A DNA stretch of 64,000 bases from Periplaneta americana (GCF_040183065.1 NC_091119.1:102621274-102685273); one strand, 5' to 3'. Counted from the first letter of the stretch, positions 11,270 through 25,261 are shown. Notes: generated by a model not told the origin, from the sequence alone. Numbers and translations are program-made.

Positions 11270-12540
11270 CAATGCAGATAATATCATTATGTTGCAGATT
11301 GAGCTTTGAAATATTCACACAATTAAGTAATTTACTACTTATATGCTAATTCTACTTTACGATAGGTCTAAATGGCAACTGTATGTTTGTTGAATACTAT
11401 TTTATTACACATTTGTGAAAAATTATGTAGCCCTGAATTGAGCTCTTTTTGAGTGTCCATTCAATATGAACACCAATGTCCTCTGTTGTGAGCGACTTCT
11501 TATAGTTGAATGGAAAAGAATAAGAAAATTATCCTACTACTCGCGGAAGCATGTTATTTGTAAGATTACGGACAAAATACTTACGGCTAACTATTTTGTC
11601 AGTATTCCCGTCATTCATTCATTGTGGAGTGGAATACGTAATGATAAGGCTAGTCATACATCATAGATACTAAATATAGACGACTGATCTGGTTTATATA
11701 ACTGTTCCAATCTTATAAATAATGTGTGTCCGCTAGAATGTAATAAGTCTGCCCAGTGTATTAATATGTAGCTAATTGGCGATATATATGGTTCAGGGGA
11801 AAAGAATTCGGCCACCCTACCCCATTACCTGCTGGTCTACTTGCCTTGTTAGTATCACTTTAGAGGTTCAGACATCTTTGAACAGTTGACTGAACAACTT
11901 AGTTAGCCTAATTATAATTTACCTAAATCTTTGTTTTTCTTTAAACAGTATATCTACAGTATTTGGTATTTTTCACAACTGGAATTATTGCATAACGTTA
12001 ATATAAAAATGTTAATGACGAAAATAGAAGAAATTGTAATAAAACGCATATAAAAAGGCTAGTACGTAAATTTAATTACTGCCATTTTGAAATAATGTTT
12101 ACAACTTGTTGAATGAAAGAGAAAATATAATAATTAATTAAAATGGAGTTTTAACATCGAATGTGCACGAGGCAACAATCTCTGCACTGATAAACCACGA
12201 GGTGCAGACAGAATGGCTTTGTAAGGAAGGCTTAGTGGAAGTTAAAGTAAAATTTTCATTTTTTCATTGTCACATCAAAGTATAATTTACCGTCCTTGTT
12301 TAATTAATATATTATTTTTCTATAGCGATAGGTTTTAATATTACATTTCCTTTTGTCAAATTCAACATCTCGTCGAGCCTGAAAACCAAACAAATTGCTG
12401 ATTGCTAACAACAAAAAACGTATCATAAAAAACTGGTCGACCAGAAGCACACCGATGCAGTGTCAGTCAACGTGAGATTGTACCAATAGTGGAATAAAAT
12501 TAATATCACTTGAAACTACATAAAAACTTATAAAAGTCAA
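11270..12540. other. no recognisable feature
   Basis: No motif, inverted repeat or splice-flanked open stretch was noticed. Confidence 0.35.
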
Positions 12541-12546
12541 GCAATG

Positions 12547-12745
12547 CTAACCTTGTTGATATTTTACATCAAATAACTGAGATTAATTACAGCATGTTGT
12601 GCTTTACCTGGCTCAGAAATCAACAAAGTTGAGAGGGATTCAAACCATGACATCACTCCCCCCACCACAACTAACCTTGTTGATATTTTACATCAAATAA
12701 CTGAGATTAATTATAGCATGTCATGCCTTACCTGGCTCAGAAATC
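12547..12745. repeat. 124-bp tandem duplication (1.6 copies)
   Basis: CTAACCTTGTTGATATTTTA begins at 12547 and again at 12671. About 75 bases match with four or five differences. The intervening 50 bases contain a C-rich run. Confidence 0.85.
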
Positions 12746-12779
12746 GAACGACAGCTGTTGTTTATGACTGCATTGATAT

Positions 12780-13315
12780 GAAAGAGACGTTTTCTTGCAA
12801 ATAAAATTTATTAATGTTCTTGCAGAAGGTGATTGTCTATCGGTCCATCCTTGGTCTTGGCATTATTACCATCTGTTACCACACTGACTGGCTTAGCTTC
12901 GCCAGGGCCAGATCCGGGATGGATCCTTGTACTTAAGTTTACTTTGGCTAATTAAGGAACTTTTTTCAAATGCAGATAACTACAGTTTTTGTGAAAATCG
13001 AGAATTTTATGTTTTCGTATAGTTTCAAGAAATACAATATTTTCTTTCTGTACAACTGAAAGTACAGATACTATGTCCTAACAATGCTGGATTCGACATT
13101 TATATAACGAAAGAAAAAAACTTCAAAATAACTACAACTTTCAAATGTAGACGAAAAAAAATTAAATATATGAAATCTTCAGTTCAGGTAGATATCAGTT
13201 TTTGAAAAAAAAAAAAAAAACACTCCTCAATTGTGCGCCCTATATATGCAATGATTGTCCCAACTCCGACAGGTGGAATAGGTGGCATTTGTGAATCCGA
13301 TGCTAACAGATAGGT
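12780..13315. other. no recognisable feature
   Basis: A/T-rich, with a 16-base A run near 13206. No coding or repeat assignment. Confidence 0.35.
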
Positions 13316-13319
13316 CATC

Positions 13320-13603
13320 CTAACTTAGCCCTGGCAGAGCCAGAACGAGTCCCTGATAAGCCCAGGGCCCCAGCATTGAAAATCTGTATCCCTCCCAAAA
13401 TTCCACCCCAGCTTACTTTTAACTATTACAGATGATAGATGAAATGAGGAGGAGGTGGAATGATGGAGGGAAACAGGAATACCCCAAAAAACCCTCTGGT
13501 CTGCTTTGTCCAACACGAATTCTATCATGACCTGGCCAAATATCAAACTCAGACCACTTGAATGAAGTGCTAGGATGCTAGTGCTTATGGCACAATCACA
13601 GCC
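13320..13603 (-). repeat. tRNA-derived SINE (second family)
   Basis: Read from 13603 on the minus strand: a degenerate tRNA-like head (GCACTAGCATCCTAGCAC, then GGTCTGAGTTTGATATTTGG in the B-box position). The body contains CATGATAGAATTCGTGTTGG and GTTAAAAGTAAGCTGGGGTGG. Confidence 0.6.
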
Positions 13604-13754
13604 TAATATTGTAATTTTTTGTACAGTCGCCCCAAGAAAAAGTGTCTGAACTCTTGTTTAGATCAAAATTAAAATTTAACGCACAGTTATCTAGTCATTT
13701 GATGGGTATCTGGCCTCCTAGCTGATAATGGATCATCGAGAGTTAAATGAGTAA

Positions 13755-13835
13755 AGCTGTCTGTGTTCTAGTGGACAGAACTCTGGACTCATATGCAGAA
13801 GACTTGGGTTCAATCCTGGCTGGAAAACTTTATTA
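13755..13835 (+). repeat. tRNA-derived SINE head
   Basis: A box GTTCTAGTGGACAGAACTC and B box TTGGGTTCAATCCTGG with tRNA-like spacing. No tRNA acceptor stem. Confidence 0.55.
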
Positions 13836-13944
13836 TGTAATTTTTAATTCCTTGTGATTCTTATAGTCTCTAAGTATATCGTATACCATTTTTTATTGTA
13901 TGGCACACCATGAACACACAACAGTTTTTTTTTAAACTCTAGAA

Positions 13945-15815
<1,871 letters not shown>

Positions 15816-15849
15816 CTCTAGAACTAAGTCACACTGGTAAACCCTTTTC

Positions 15850-16570
15850 CACTGAAATGTCTTAAAAATTAAAACGCGTTCTCCTCAATGTTTTAGAAGA
15901 ACTGGCTGTATGCATCTCCTGTGACTGCTGATGAATTAGGACAACTAGTCCAGAATGCCTGCAGATTAATTTCATATAGACCTGTGATATGGTCCATGTC
16001 CTAGGGATTGCGAGAAACTCATCCAATGGCATGACAGATAAACTTCCAATCAAATGTGTTTTTCTTAAGATACTTTAAATTATTTTATTTCAATTACGGA
16101 ATATGATGGTTTTATTTTATGCCATAATTATGTTGTTTGTTGTAAAATAATACTTTCTTACTTAGTTTCCTTTATCAGTGCCTAAAATGCATGATTTTAA
16201 TTTTAGAACCTTTAAAAAAATCTACAGATGCAAGTGATCAAACCTTGGAATTCAGTATGTGATCTAAGACAAAGCATTGCAGTGAATGCCTTTTCAACAT
16301 TATGATATGACCTTGCTATTCCGTCATAAAAGTTTAAAGACAAGAACTTAAAAAAGAAGTCGTGCTTATGGTAGCTTCCTTTGTTATTTCACTGCTTAAT
16401 GACGTAAATTAAATCATATTAAGATGTAGAAAAATAACAGACAATAATTCATCTACTGAACTTAGTCCTGAAAACCAAAATCCATTTGCTAAATACTGAA
16501 TGTTTAGAGGGTTCTTAGGTAAGCTAAATTAATATGATTATACTACATAGATATGCTAAAAACAGTATTA
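15850..16570. other. no recognisable feature
   Basis: Sequence between the hAT element and the next SINE fragment. Nothing assignable. Confidence 0.35.
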
Positions 16571-16579
16571 AGTAATTCT

Positions 16580-16655
16580 GTCACAATGTGGATTCAAACT
16601 CATGATGGAAAGATTACAGAACCAAAGCTCTTGCTTTGAGCCACTCTGTAGTCTC
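16580..16655 (-). repeat. degenerate tRNA-like SINE head
   Basis: Reverse complement gives AGTGGCTCAAAGCAAGAGC and, about 35 bases on, GAGTTTGAATCCACA, which approximates A- and B-box order. Weak. Confidence 0.35.
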
Positions 16656-16680
16656 GCAGATACTCGCCTATTTACATGTA

Positions 16681-18659
16681 CAGTCAATTCTGGATATAGT
16701 GAACTCGGTTATAGTGATCCTAAATCGTTGGTCCCGACCTGCATACATTAAAAAGTACATTTATATTTCCATTTATAGTGAACCCTTGCTTTGGTTATAG
16801 TGAACCTAAAACTACATAACTTTCCCAAGAAAATGTAATTTTAAAATGGTCAAAATAGTAATTTAGGAAACCCTTTTCTCCTATAAACTTGCAAGAATAT
16901 GTTCAGAACAAAATCTCAAACCTTCTGCTCCTTATGTGCATTGAAAGACAAAGGATTTGTTCAGCTTCCTGGACAGCTTGAAACATGTTAAAGAGAATAG
17001 TGTATGGGGTGAGGGATAAAGGAAGGATTAGTTCTGACCCCTTTAAAAGAGGTTATTAGATGAATAGGGAGAGGAAGTGTTTTCTTTTGTAAAAGGGAGT
17101 AGGGAGATGACCAATGGGTAAATACAAGAAGGATTACAGTAAAATGGTCCTCAACCCTTCCTCTCACATCTTTGTAAAAGTGAACCCGGGGAAATTCCAA
17201 GGCCGAGTACACAGTAGCATACCTCTAGTGGGAAGAGGTGCGAAATCAGTCAATGCCTACTACCTACATGACCAGATTAGATTCAAGTTTCGAACTGTGA
17301 ACATCAGGATGTCGAAACGTAAAGTGTTTAAGTTGGAAGATAAAGTGAACATTAGTACTGTTATTGCAATACATCTTGAACCTTACATCCCCTAAGTCTG
17401 TCTTTCGAACTGCTCGGTACGGCATGTACTCATCAAAGTAACGGCACGGCAAGGATGCCCTCCCTCGAGTAACGTCACTCTTTTCAGAAAACGTTGGTTC
17501 TTTCACTTTACAGCTCTCTACTGTAAAAGAACTTGGTTCAATACAGACATCATCATCTCACGACACTCCGGTTTTGAGAGGAGAACATGGTTTCGTAGCA
17601 GGTTTTAATTAACTTGTAATGAGTAGGTATTTAAATATAATTGTGCGTACACTCCTCCTCTCTCATGCGAGCTGGAGACCGGCAACGGCGGAGTTACTAC
17701 AGCTATTTCTATACATTATATAGACCTACATGACTTACACCTACAGCTGACATGTACATATTCTTATAACAATATTTTACAGGCTTATTATTTGAATTTA
17801 TATTAATTTACAATTATACACAATCCATATCACTATCATTGCTGCCATCATCATCATCGTCTTCATCGCTTGGTCCAAAATTAATTATTATTTCGTCAAT
17901 GGCACCATCCATTCGGAATTATCTTCTTAATCGTAGGTACTACTTTCTGAACAAGATAGAATTCTTCGATTGTATCCCGAATGACATGTTGATCGAAGTC
18001 GTCCACTTCAACTTTACACAAGTCCTAATTCTGGAATAAAATAATATGTTTTGTAGAACTATAACAAAATAATAACTTACAACAGTAATTCATTATGTCG
18101 CTCACAGTACACACACTATTGTACGTAACTATTATAGCAATAATTTCTAAACATTACATACCTATTCTTTCCCGGAGTAGTGTGAGGTTCATTCGGTTGT
18201 AATTCAATATTATTCTTAATTCTCTTCACGGAACTAATACTTTTGCCAGAGTATGTAGCCGCTGATAATTTCTCTTTCTCCACTGTGGATAACAGCATTA
18301 CTTTTTCTCTGCAGTTGTGTGATTTCACCATAATTATTACCCTGTAGTTGCTGCTCCATGTTACACTACTGGTACGCAGTGAAGGAAATAGTTCAATGTT
18401 TCTTGACAAGAGATTATGATGTGGAGCATGCGCAAACAATTCAGTTGGCTCCACCCACGTTATGTGCTTCCTTCCCTCTGCCCCTCTGTCCTCGCTCAGG
18501 AAGTTCAAGAAAACTTGCAATAACGGTACTGATATTGAACGTGGTGTATGCACAGCAATGTCAGTAGTACAAAAACAGACTCTTCGGTTTTAGTGAACCT
18601 TGGATATAGTGAACGAAATATGCTGGTCCGCAGAGGTTCACTATAACCGAAGTTGACTG
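16681..18659 (-). mobile_element. Tc1/IS630-type DNA transposon, internally deleted
   Basis: Inverted termini CAGTCAATTCTGGATATAGT (16681) and CAGTCAACTTCGGTTATAGT (inverted end 18659) sit between TA dinucleotides at 16679-16680 and 18660-18661. Extra GGTTATAGTGAACC motifs lie inside each end. The minus strand encodes pieces of a DDE transposase: SISSVKRIKNN near 18220, then across a plausible intron (GTATGT donor near 18161, CAG acceptor near 18035) VEVDDFDQHVIRDTIEEFY, and the acidic tail DEIIINFGPSDEDDDD (17830-17890). The catalytic middle is deleted. A second, shorter copy lies at 61848-62235. Confidence 0.8.
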
Positions 18660-18667
18660 TATATACC

Positions 18668-18682
18668 GGGGGGGGGGGGGGG
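18668..18682. repeat. poly-G tract (15 G)
   Basis: Fifteen consecutive G directly beyond the right TA of the preceding element. The length is likely unstable or hard to sequence. Confidence 0.95.
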
Positions 18683-18689
18683 CGGCATT

Positions 18690-19200
18690 TCGAATCTACT
18701 ATAACGGGCAATTTAATCGGCATTTTAAACCACTATTCAGCTTTTTTTACAATAGAGTAAGTTGGAAAGGAATGAGTTATCCCTTATTAGTGCATATCTA
18801 GATTTAAATTATTGACATAATCCTTTAAAATATATTATCTTGTGAACTCAGCTGGCCTTTCCATGCATGCTCAAATCTGTTTCTTGAGACTTACAGAACT
18901 CCAGCCAGCCATTTGTTTTGGACCACTGTACGAGAATGACTGCTCTCCAACATCCTTTTACTCGACTTTCTATTTCCTCATCATAGTAAGTCGTGAGGTT
19001 CTGTTGACAAAATGATGTCATACTTCTATTCAAATATAACAAGCTATAAATTACGAACACTCACTCCATTTGAAATTAAGTTAAGCAACAGGTCTTACAA
19101 CATATGCAATGATGATAAGACACCAAATTTCTAATTATGTTGTACAGTAAAAAAAAGTTGTTCAAAATACAGCATAAAATTGGGTTATTGGCAGAAATGA
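18690..19200. other. no recognisable feature
   Basis: Unique-looking spacer between two DNA transposons. Confidence 0.35.
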
Positions 19201-19205
19201 AATTA

Positions 19206-20550
19206 TAGTAGCGTACAAATTAATCCGAACACGACATATTTTTACATTTTCTATCATTGTTGGCCTCACAGCTGCTCATACCGCTTTAATTGACATCTGT
19301 AGTACGTGTAATTCCATTGCTGAAGGTCTGTCATTATTTTTTTTTATAATATGTGACATTTTGCCTGTCGTTTTGTACTTATAAGCATTTCAGTTGTGTT
19401 GAAGACTTAATACTGCAATCCTGTGTACATTCTGTCGTCTTCACAAATGGATACAACTCCATGAAAACGGTCTAAAATTATAACATTAGCAGAGCATTCT
19501 TCTATGACACAGAGGCAAATTGCTGCAGAATGTCACATCGGTTTGGCTACTGTTAATTCGATCATAAAACGATACAGGGAGACTGGGTCCATCACACCCC
19601 AGAAAAAAGGAAACTGTGGCCGGAAAAGGAAGACTTCACCTGCAGATGATCGTTTAATTGTCAGGAAAAGTAAATTAAATCCTAGACTAACTGCTATTGA
19701 CTTAACCCGCGAGTTAATGGCTACCACTGGGGCGAATATTCACGTCACAACAGTGCGGCGTAGGCTTTTGGAAGCTGGACGAAGGGCTCGTAAGCCTATT
19801 AAGAAGCAATTGCTAACCCCTGTTATGTGCAAAAAATGCTTAATGTGGGCAAAATTACATCAACACTGGACAGTGAATGACTGGAAGAATGTACTTTTTT
19901 CCGATGAGTCTCATTTCGAGGTCCACGGCCACTGTGTTTCTTATGTACGGAAAGGATCCGAAAAAGTAACAGCAGCTCATCTCCAACAAGCACCCAAATA
20001 CCCCCCTAAAGTAATGTTTTGGGGATGTTTTACACATGAAGGGCCTGGAGCATTAATACCTATCAAGGGAATGATGAATTCTGTCAAATATATTCACTTA
20101 TTGGAAACCAGAATCGTACCCCAGCTGCAAAAATCATTTCCGGATGGCAGAGGTGTGTTCCAACAAGACCTGGCACCATGCCAAACGTCTCGAAAAACTA
20201 CAGAATTCTTCAACAAGAAGAATATTCAGGTACTCCCCTGACCAGGCAACTCACCCGACATCAACCCCATTTAGAACTTGTGGTCAATTTGCAAAAGAAG
20301 AATGCAAAAAATGGATTGTTCTACAAAGGAGAAGATGATTTCTGCCCTCATTGGTGTATGGTTTCGCGATGAAGAAATGAAGAATATTTGTGGGAAATCA
20401 GTGGAATCCATGCCAAATCGTCTCAGAGCTGTTATTAGGAACAAGGGAGGCCACATAGATTACTGAGGTATGTCTTAGATCCTTTTTTTATCCCGTTTGA
20501 GTGTTTCTGCATAAGTAATTACGTTGTTCGGATTAATTTGCACGCTACTG
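19206..20550 (+). mobile_element. Tc1-type DNA transposon, complete ends
   Basis: Ends TAGTAGCGTACAAATTAATC (19206) and, inverted, CAGTAGCGTGCAAATTAATC (20550) form a terminal inverted repeat of about 28 bp. TA target dinucleotides lie at 19204-19205 and 20551-20552. The element is 1345 bp, normal for Tc1. It carries the transposase pseudogene at 19447-20466. Confidence 0.92.
19447..20466 (+). pseudogene. Tc1 transposase (DD34E), three nonsense codons
   Basis: A single frame of 339 codons spans the element interior, the expected length for a Tc1 transposase. The start is the ATG at 19447. It shows an N-terminal helix-turn-helix (TQRQIAAECHIGLATVNSII), catalytic Asp in FSDESHF (residue 153), catalytic Asp in FQQDLAPCQTS (residue 241) and a conserved SPDINPI-x-NLW motif near residue 270. 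Three stops interrupt the frame: TGA at 19462, TGA at 20239 (a Trp codon by family expectation) and TAG at 20272. The TAG sits exactly 34 residues after the second Asp, where the catalytic Glu belongs. There are no frameshifts, so the copy is relatively young but dead. Confidence 0.92.
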
Positions 20551-20814
20551 TATGATACTGCATACAATAGTACTATCATTATGGTACGTGGTACATTGTG
20601 TCAGATGATGGTACAGTTGGCATTACTGAGACTGACAGCAAACAAGTACTCTCTACAGTGCTTACAAAGAGAGAACTCAAATTTATGGAAAATTGTGATC
20701 TCATGGGGAACTGCAGATAGTACTGAAACTTCAATACAGAATTAATTTGACTCTTCATACAAATGTTAATCACAACAGTTCAAACAATGGAAAGATTTAG
20801 ATAATACACAGAAA

Positions 20815-20975
20815 TTGTTGTTTTCTAATGCCAGGCATTTGACAATAAAGCTATTTGACCTCTTGCACTCCAATATTTTTCAAAGATATTATCATGGTCA
20901 GCCACTGAAGCACAGATTTTGAGGTGTTCCGAATCCATTTCTTCGTTTGAGTTGCACAATGGGCAATACTCATTT
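20815..20975 (-). pseudogene. LINE family C, 3' tip
   Basis: In one minus frame the sequence gives CNSNEEMDSEHLKICASV-type residues, the C-terminal zinc-knuckle region of family C (compare 55250-55453 and 31357-31635). It ends at the shared 3' sequence AATGCCAGGCATTTG. Truncated upstream at about 20975. Confidence 0.65.
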
Positions 20976-21079
20976 CATATAATACACAGAAATTGAATTT
21001 GTCTTTACAGTATTGACTATGACATATTACTGAATACATGGTCGATTGAAACAAATAACTTTGAGAAAACAATTAGGTA

Positions 21080-21590
21080 TGATGATTGCTCAACAATTCC
21101 AACACAGCCTAGAACATTACACCACTATCAACAACAAACCAACAACAGTAATATATACAGATGGATCCAAAACTAAGCAGGGGACAGCAGCCGCCTTTTT
21201 CAACCAGCCAACAATTTAATGTTCAGGATAATTGGTCTGTTTACTCCACTGAAATCCTCGCAATAACCACAATATTATTACTTGTTCCGATTCGATCAAC
21301 ATTCACAACTCTACAAGAACAGGATGGTTGCCAATATCTATTACACAAACGAGGAAAATAACAATAACATCGATCTATTATGGAACCTCAGACATGTCAA
21401 AATCCCAGGCAACGAACAGGCAGATCGACTTGCAAAATCAGCAACGTTGTTTATATCCACGTCCTATCCCAGGACATTATATCAAAATTAATTAGGTACT
21501 TAAACAATAATGAGAGAATGGGACTCAACCTGACCCAAAATGGGATGCAAAGAAATGCAAACCGTGGCCTTATGCTCTGAGGTATTCCAC
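21080..21590 (+). pseudogene. LINE RNase H domain remnant
   Basis: Plus-strand fragments in alternating frames spell an RNase H domain: IYTDGSKTKQGTAAAFF (21152), DNWSVYSTEILAITT (21225) and LRHVKIPGNEQADRLAKSAT (21390). These hold the Asp, Glu and Asp/Asn-Glu-Gln positions expected of LINE RNase H. Orientation is opposite to the family C tip just upstream, so the two are separate insertions. The continuation of this LINE is at 22510-22690, beyond a mariner remnant. Confidence 0.7.
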
Positions 21591-21779
21591 ATAGGTCATT
21601 CAGTGGCAACATTTGAATTAACAACAAAGAAAATATTTTTGGAACAGTCACATTGTTGCAGTGCTCAGAAGCAATCTCCTTCAACATGAAGAGGCCACCT
21701 CAGGGAGACGACGGATGCCATCCAGAACTAATCTTCGAACAGACTGCGCTAGCCCTACTGCTGCTGTATTGCCTGTCTG

Positions 21780-22340
21780 GTTCTAAAGCGAACCTCTAAG
21801 TGGGAATTTCATTTCCGCGAAAAGTTCAAAATTACATGGGCTCATATCTGGGGAGTATGGAGGATGCTCCAGAATTTCCCAGTTCCATCTGCGAAGTAAA
21901 TTAACCACAGGGGCAGCTATGTGAGAGCAAGCACCATCATGTAGAACAATAGGATAAGAATTCAGGAGATTTGGACGTTTAAGGTGCACCGCTGGTTGTA
22001 AATGGTGTTCCAGAAAGTAACTGTACTATGCACCATTCACATGATGACAGAAACTGAATGAATGAGAAAGATTCTGACAAAATCATAACCAACAACGGTG
22101 TTCTTCCAGCATTCACTTGCCAATTACATTCTGCCAGTCCACGTTTTTGATGAACATCTTCCCTCCTGCTGCGAAATGCATGCGTCCACCTAGCCAGGTT
22201 ACGATATGGTGAAGTCTCTCTACCACAAGCTTCCAGTAATGCTGTATGGCATTGTCGAGCATTCCTGCCTCTTGCAATCTGAATTTCAATGAAGCATCTT
22301 TGTTCGTATTTGCTAAATATTTCAGAGCGCTACATATAAC
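21780..22340 (-). pseudogene. mariner transposase C-terminal remnant
   Basis: The minus strand encodes YPIVLHDGACSHIAA (second catalytic Asp of mariner, normally LHDNARPH) and LEHPPYSPDMSPCNFELFA (third Asp), with spacing of about 34 residues, so DD34D type. Further fragments, including a shifted HFAAGGKMF-like stretch, extend to about 22340. Stops and frame shifts are frequent. No inverted termini were found. It appears to interrupt the plus-strand LINE at 21080-22690. Confidence 0.7.
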
Positions 22341-22509
22341 AGTCTACAAATTAAACTCTCTACAAATATCTCATAAATGAGATTATTGTCTTCAAACTCA
22401 CAGATAACACACATCAGATGTTTCTCTTTCACATTGTTATCAGCTTACGTTATTTACCGCTGATAGTGCCACATACAAACATTGTTGCCACTAATTTTTT
22501 AATGACCCT

Positions 22510-22690
22510 GTAGAAAGCAAACAGTAACGTATCACAACTTAAAACTAAAGCAAGCTCAGTCCTTGGTTTATTTAAACAGAATTGGAGTGACAGACACGGC
22601 AAACTGTATATGTGGTAAAAATGGAATTGCAAACCATGCTTCATTTGAATGTCCTCTACATAAAATAAAAACAGACCAGTTCATAACTCA
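22510..22690 (+). pseudogene. LINE C-terminal Cys-rich domain remnant
   Basis: One plus frame reads YLNRIGVTDTANCICGKNG then ANHASFECPLHKI, a C-x-C...H-x4-C arrangement like the C-terminal domain that follows RNase H in I-type LINEs. It fits as the continuation of the RNase H fragment at 21080-21590. Confidence 0.6.
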
Positions 22691-22709
22691 CATCTATTAA
22701 ACCCTTGAG

Positions 22710-23280
22710 ATCTAAACTCCCTACTCAATCAAAACGCAAGTATTAAACAACATCCAATAAGGTGTAAAATTAAAATCTAACATCCGGCATGTTAGCACTA
22801 CTGCATTCATCAAGTGACAAACATAGTGCTTAATTATGAAGACCCAGACATTAAAGTTAGTCGGATCTTCAGCTGGCAGAACGTCGACAAATAAACTGAA
22901 GTGAAGTGAACTTTTTCTACATGTCTCACGGTATCCATAATGCTGTTGCACAGCTGTATTCACGTGAGTGACTGCCAAAAGGGCTGTAGTAGCCCTCTAA
23001 TACCTCAGTGACCGCTAACCTGCCTATCATAAGAACCGTTCTTTTTGTTCACACAGCTCTGAGCATAACACAGGTTGAGACACAGCACACGGCTCTACTG
23101 AGAAGAAAGTGCAAGGAATAATTTTCCAATAATGCATGAATACAAAAACTTCTAATATAAATAAAGCTTTGTATCACTGTGCTTCAACAAACGTCTCGCA
23201 TTGCTTATATGGACGCTTCACACCTGGTATTGCGAAAATTAAGAATATAATGAGCATCTTATTATTAGTTTCGCGAATTT
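22710..23280. other. intergenic, or downstream of COG4 remnant
   Basis: No feature recognised. It lies beyond the COG4 stop codon on the minus-strand gene. A short CA-rich run occurs at 23280-23320. Confidence 0.35.
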
Positions 23281-23749
23281 ACACACACAATTACACGCAC
23301 ACCAGGACACACACACACAAAAAAAAAGAAAGTGTAATTTTTAATTAACTATTTAACAAAGCTGCATCAACCGCAGAATTGAAGAAATGGCATAAAATCT
23401 TAATTTTCGGAATGAAAGCATTTGTAAAAATGTAGCCATGGTATTATTGACAGTATCACTATTTACAGGAAATTCCAGCCAAGACAAAGCATTTACTAAT
23501 CAAATAAATACTTTGTAAATACACCACTATCTAAGAATCTAATTACACTTTACATTCAAATGTATAACTGTTCAACATGTAATATTCTATCTTTTTCTAT
23601 AACATTTCTAACTCAAATACGTAATACCTTGCACCACAATTAAAAATGACGGGCTATAAATAGCAATTAGGCACCTGAGGGTAATTCTCACAGAGAATAA
23701 AAATAAATGGCAGCACTGCAACATATTCCAGGTTCACTGTACTCCTGTG

Positions 23750-23792
23750 TTACAGCTTCAGTCCTTTGATGTCATCACTTCTGAAATCAGTC
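23750..23792 (-). pseudogene. COG4: COG4 last exon with stop codon
   Basis: After a pyrimidine-rich CTTTTTTAG acceptor the frame reads G-ACT-GAT...: TDFRSDDIKGLKL then TAA (23750-23752). The human C-terminus is very similar (IDFRSEDIKRLRL). The single leading G completes an Arg codon with the AG that ends the previous exon. This exon itself is intact. Confidence 0.85.
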
Positions 23793-23819
23793 CTAAAAAA
23801 GAAGAGTAGATTTTTTATT

Positions 23820-23945
23820 TTATTGGGTTATTTTACGATGCTGTAACAACATCTAGGTTATTTAGCATCTGAATGATATGAAGATGATAATGCCGGTGAA
23901 ATGAGTCCAGGGTCCAGCACCGAAAATTACCCAGCATTAGGAAGA
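23820..23945 (-). repeat. S1 SINE fragment
   Basis: Contains the S1 3' half (TTACGATGCTGTAACAACAT, then a GGTGAAATGAGTC-type block). The head is missing. It lies about 30 bases upstream of the COG4 last-exon acceptor. Confidence 0.6.
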
Positions 23946-24122
23946 GTAGAAAATCTTTAATGTTACAAATGTGTCTGTAAATGATTTTTCCAATGGAATA
24001 ATTTATTATTGGGAACTACCTCGAGATAAACTTATGAAATACATCAGATATGAAAGGATAACTCAAAATAAGTTTTGTTGACATATTAGAGTTAGTTTTT
24101 TTAATGTGAACATTGTTAAGTA

Positions 24123-25011
24123 CAGTAGAACCCTGTTTATCTGAACTTTGGTTAACAGAAATCCAGGTTAACCGAGACTTTTTTTTTTTTTGTTCAATGT
24201 AGAGGAAGATTTATTTGTCTTACGATTAGAGAAAATCTCGAAAAAAACCCAACCAGGTAATCAGCCCAAGTAGGAATCGAACCTGTGCCTGAACACAATT
24301 CTGGATTGGTAGGCAAGTGCCTTAGCCGATGAGCTATGCTGGTGATGGGGCCCTCTAAAGAAACACTTTCACTCATCTCTCACTCTTAAGAAGGTTGCTC
24401 ACTAGTTGACAATGCCTTAGAGGTGCTATTGCAACCGGTGAAGTGCGTTGCTTCAATTGTGTAGGATTACTAGCTTCACAGAAAACATTAATCAGTAAAA
24501 TAACAATGTGGATTCTTTATCTGCAGTTCGAAGCGTTACAAACAGAATATTTTTGGTAGTGTGCAAGTGTGCTTTGCGTAAACGTTAGTGTATGGTACAC
24601 TTTTTATTGAAATTTCGAGTAAAAGAAATGTGTAGAGACTACAGTTAAAGAAAAACTTGAGGCTGTGAGAAGAATGAAAAAATGGTGAAATCCTCTGATA
24701 CAGACTGTGTTACGTTTGTAGAGGTAAGTGAAGAATCATCACCAGCAGAAGTTTTACTAATAAAGCAGTAGAGCAAAGAAACATTGCGAAATTAAAACTC
24801 AGCCCAAAATATCTGATTACTTTAAGTAGATCTTGTTACTGTAAGGTGTAGGTGATCAATTTTTATATTATCTGGATAACATAGAGACATTTTTAATCAT
24901 ATTTTTTTTTTCATAGAAAAGTGGAATTTTTGGAATTTACAGTTTATCTGAAAAACTGCTTATCCGAAATCACCTCTGCCCCCATTGTTTCGGATAAACG
25001 GGGTTCTACTG
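24123..25011 (+). mobile_element. pogo/Tigger-type non-autonomous element
   Basis: Ends CAGTAGAACCCTGTTTATC (24123) and, inverted, CAGTAGAACCCCGTTTATCC (25011) between TA dinucleotides at 24121-24122 and 25012-25013. Each end holds a second inverted motif (GGTTAACAGAAATCC and CTTATCCGAAATC). The interior has a short plus-strand TVKEKLEAVRRMKKW-like stretch near 24645, resembling the CENP-B-type N-terminus of pogo transposases. The rest is deleted, and a SINE sits at 24195-24350. Confidence 0.82.
24195..24350 (-). repeat. S1 SINE inside the pogo-type element
   Basis: Minus-strand tRNA-like head (ATAGCTCATCGGCTAAGGC, B box AGGTTCGATTCC) and the start of the core (CTGGTTGGGTTTTTTTCG), ending near 24195. 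Confidence 0.7.
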
Positions 25012-25261
25012 TAACCCACATCTCATCATACTGATATTCAATTTCTTGCTACCCATTGCAGAATATTTCATTATCAATTTTAATCCATGTATCTTTAACC
25101 TCCTGAGTCCTGAGACATTTGTCGTTTTATTTTTAAAGTTCACTATAATTCTACACTTCAAAAAAAAGTCACTGACATGAGGCAAAATTCTGCAAGTTAC
25201 AGTTAGGGCACAAATGCAGGTATATTATACTGTACTTCGGGTCTCTACACATACATCTTAT

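Noticed and set aside
18116-18553. 145-codon minus-strand frame as a host gene
   Set aside because: It lies wholly inside the TIR-bounded element 16681-18659 and carries the transposase N-terminal region.
23320-23345. COG4 polyadenylation signal (ATTAAA on the minus strand)
   Set aside because: The hexamer occurs often by chance in this A/T-rich DNA, and transcript ends cannot be seen from sequence.
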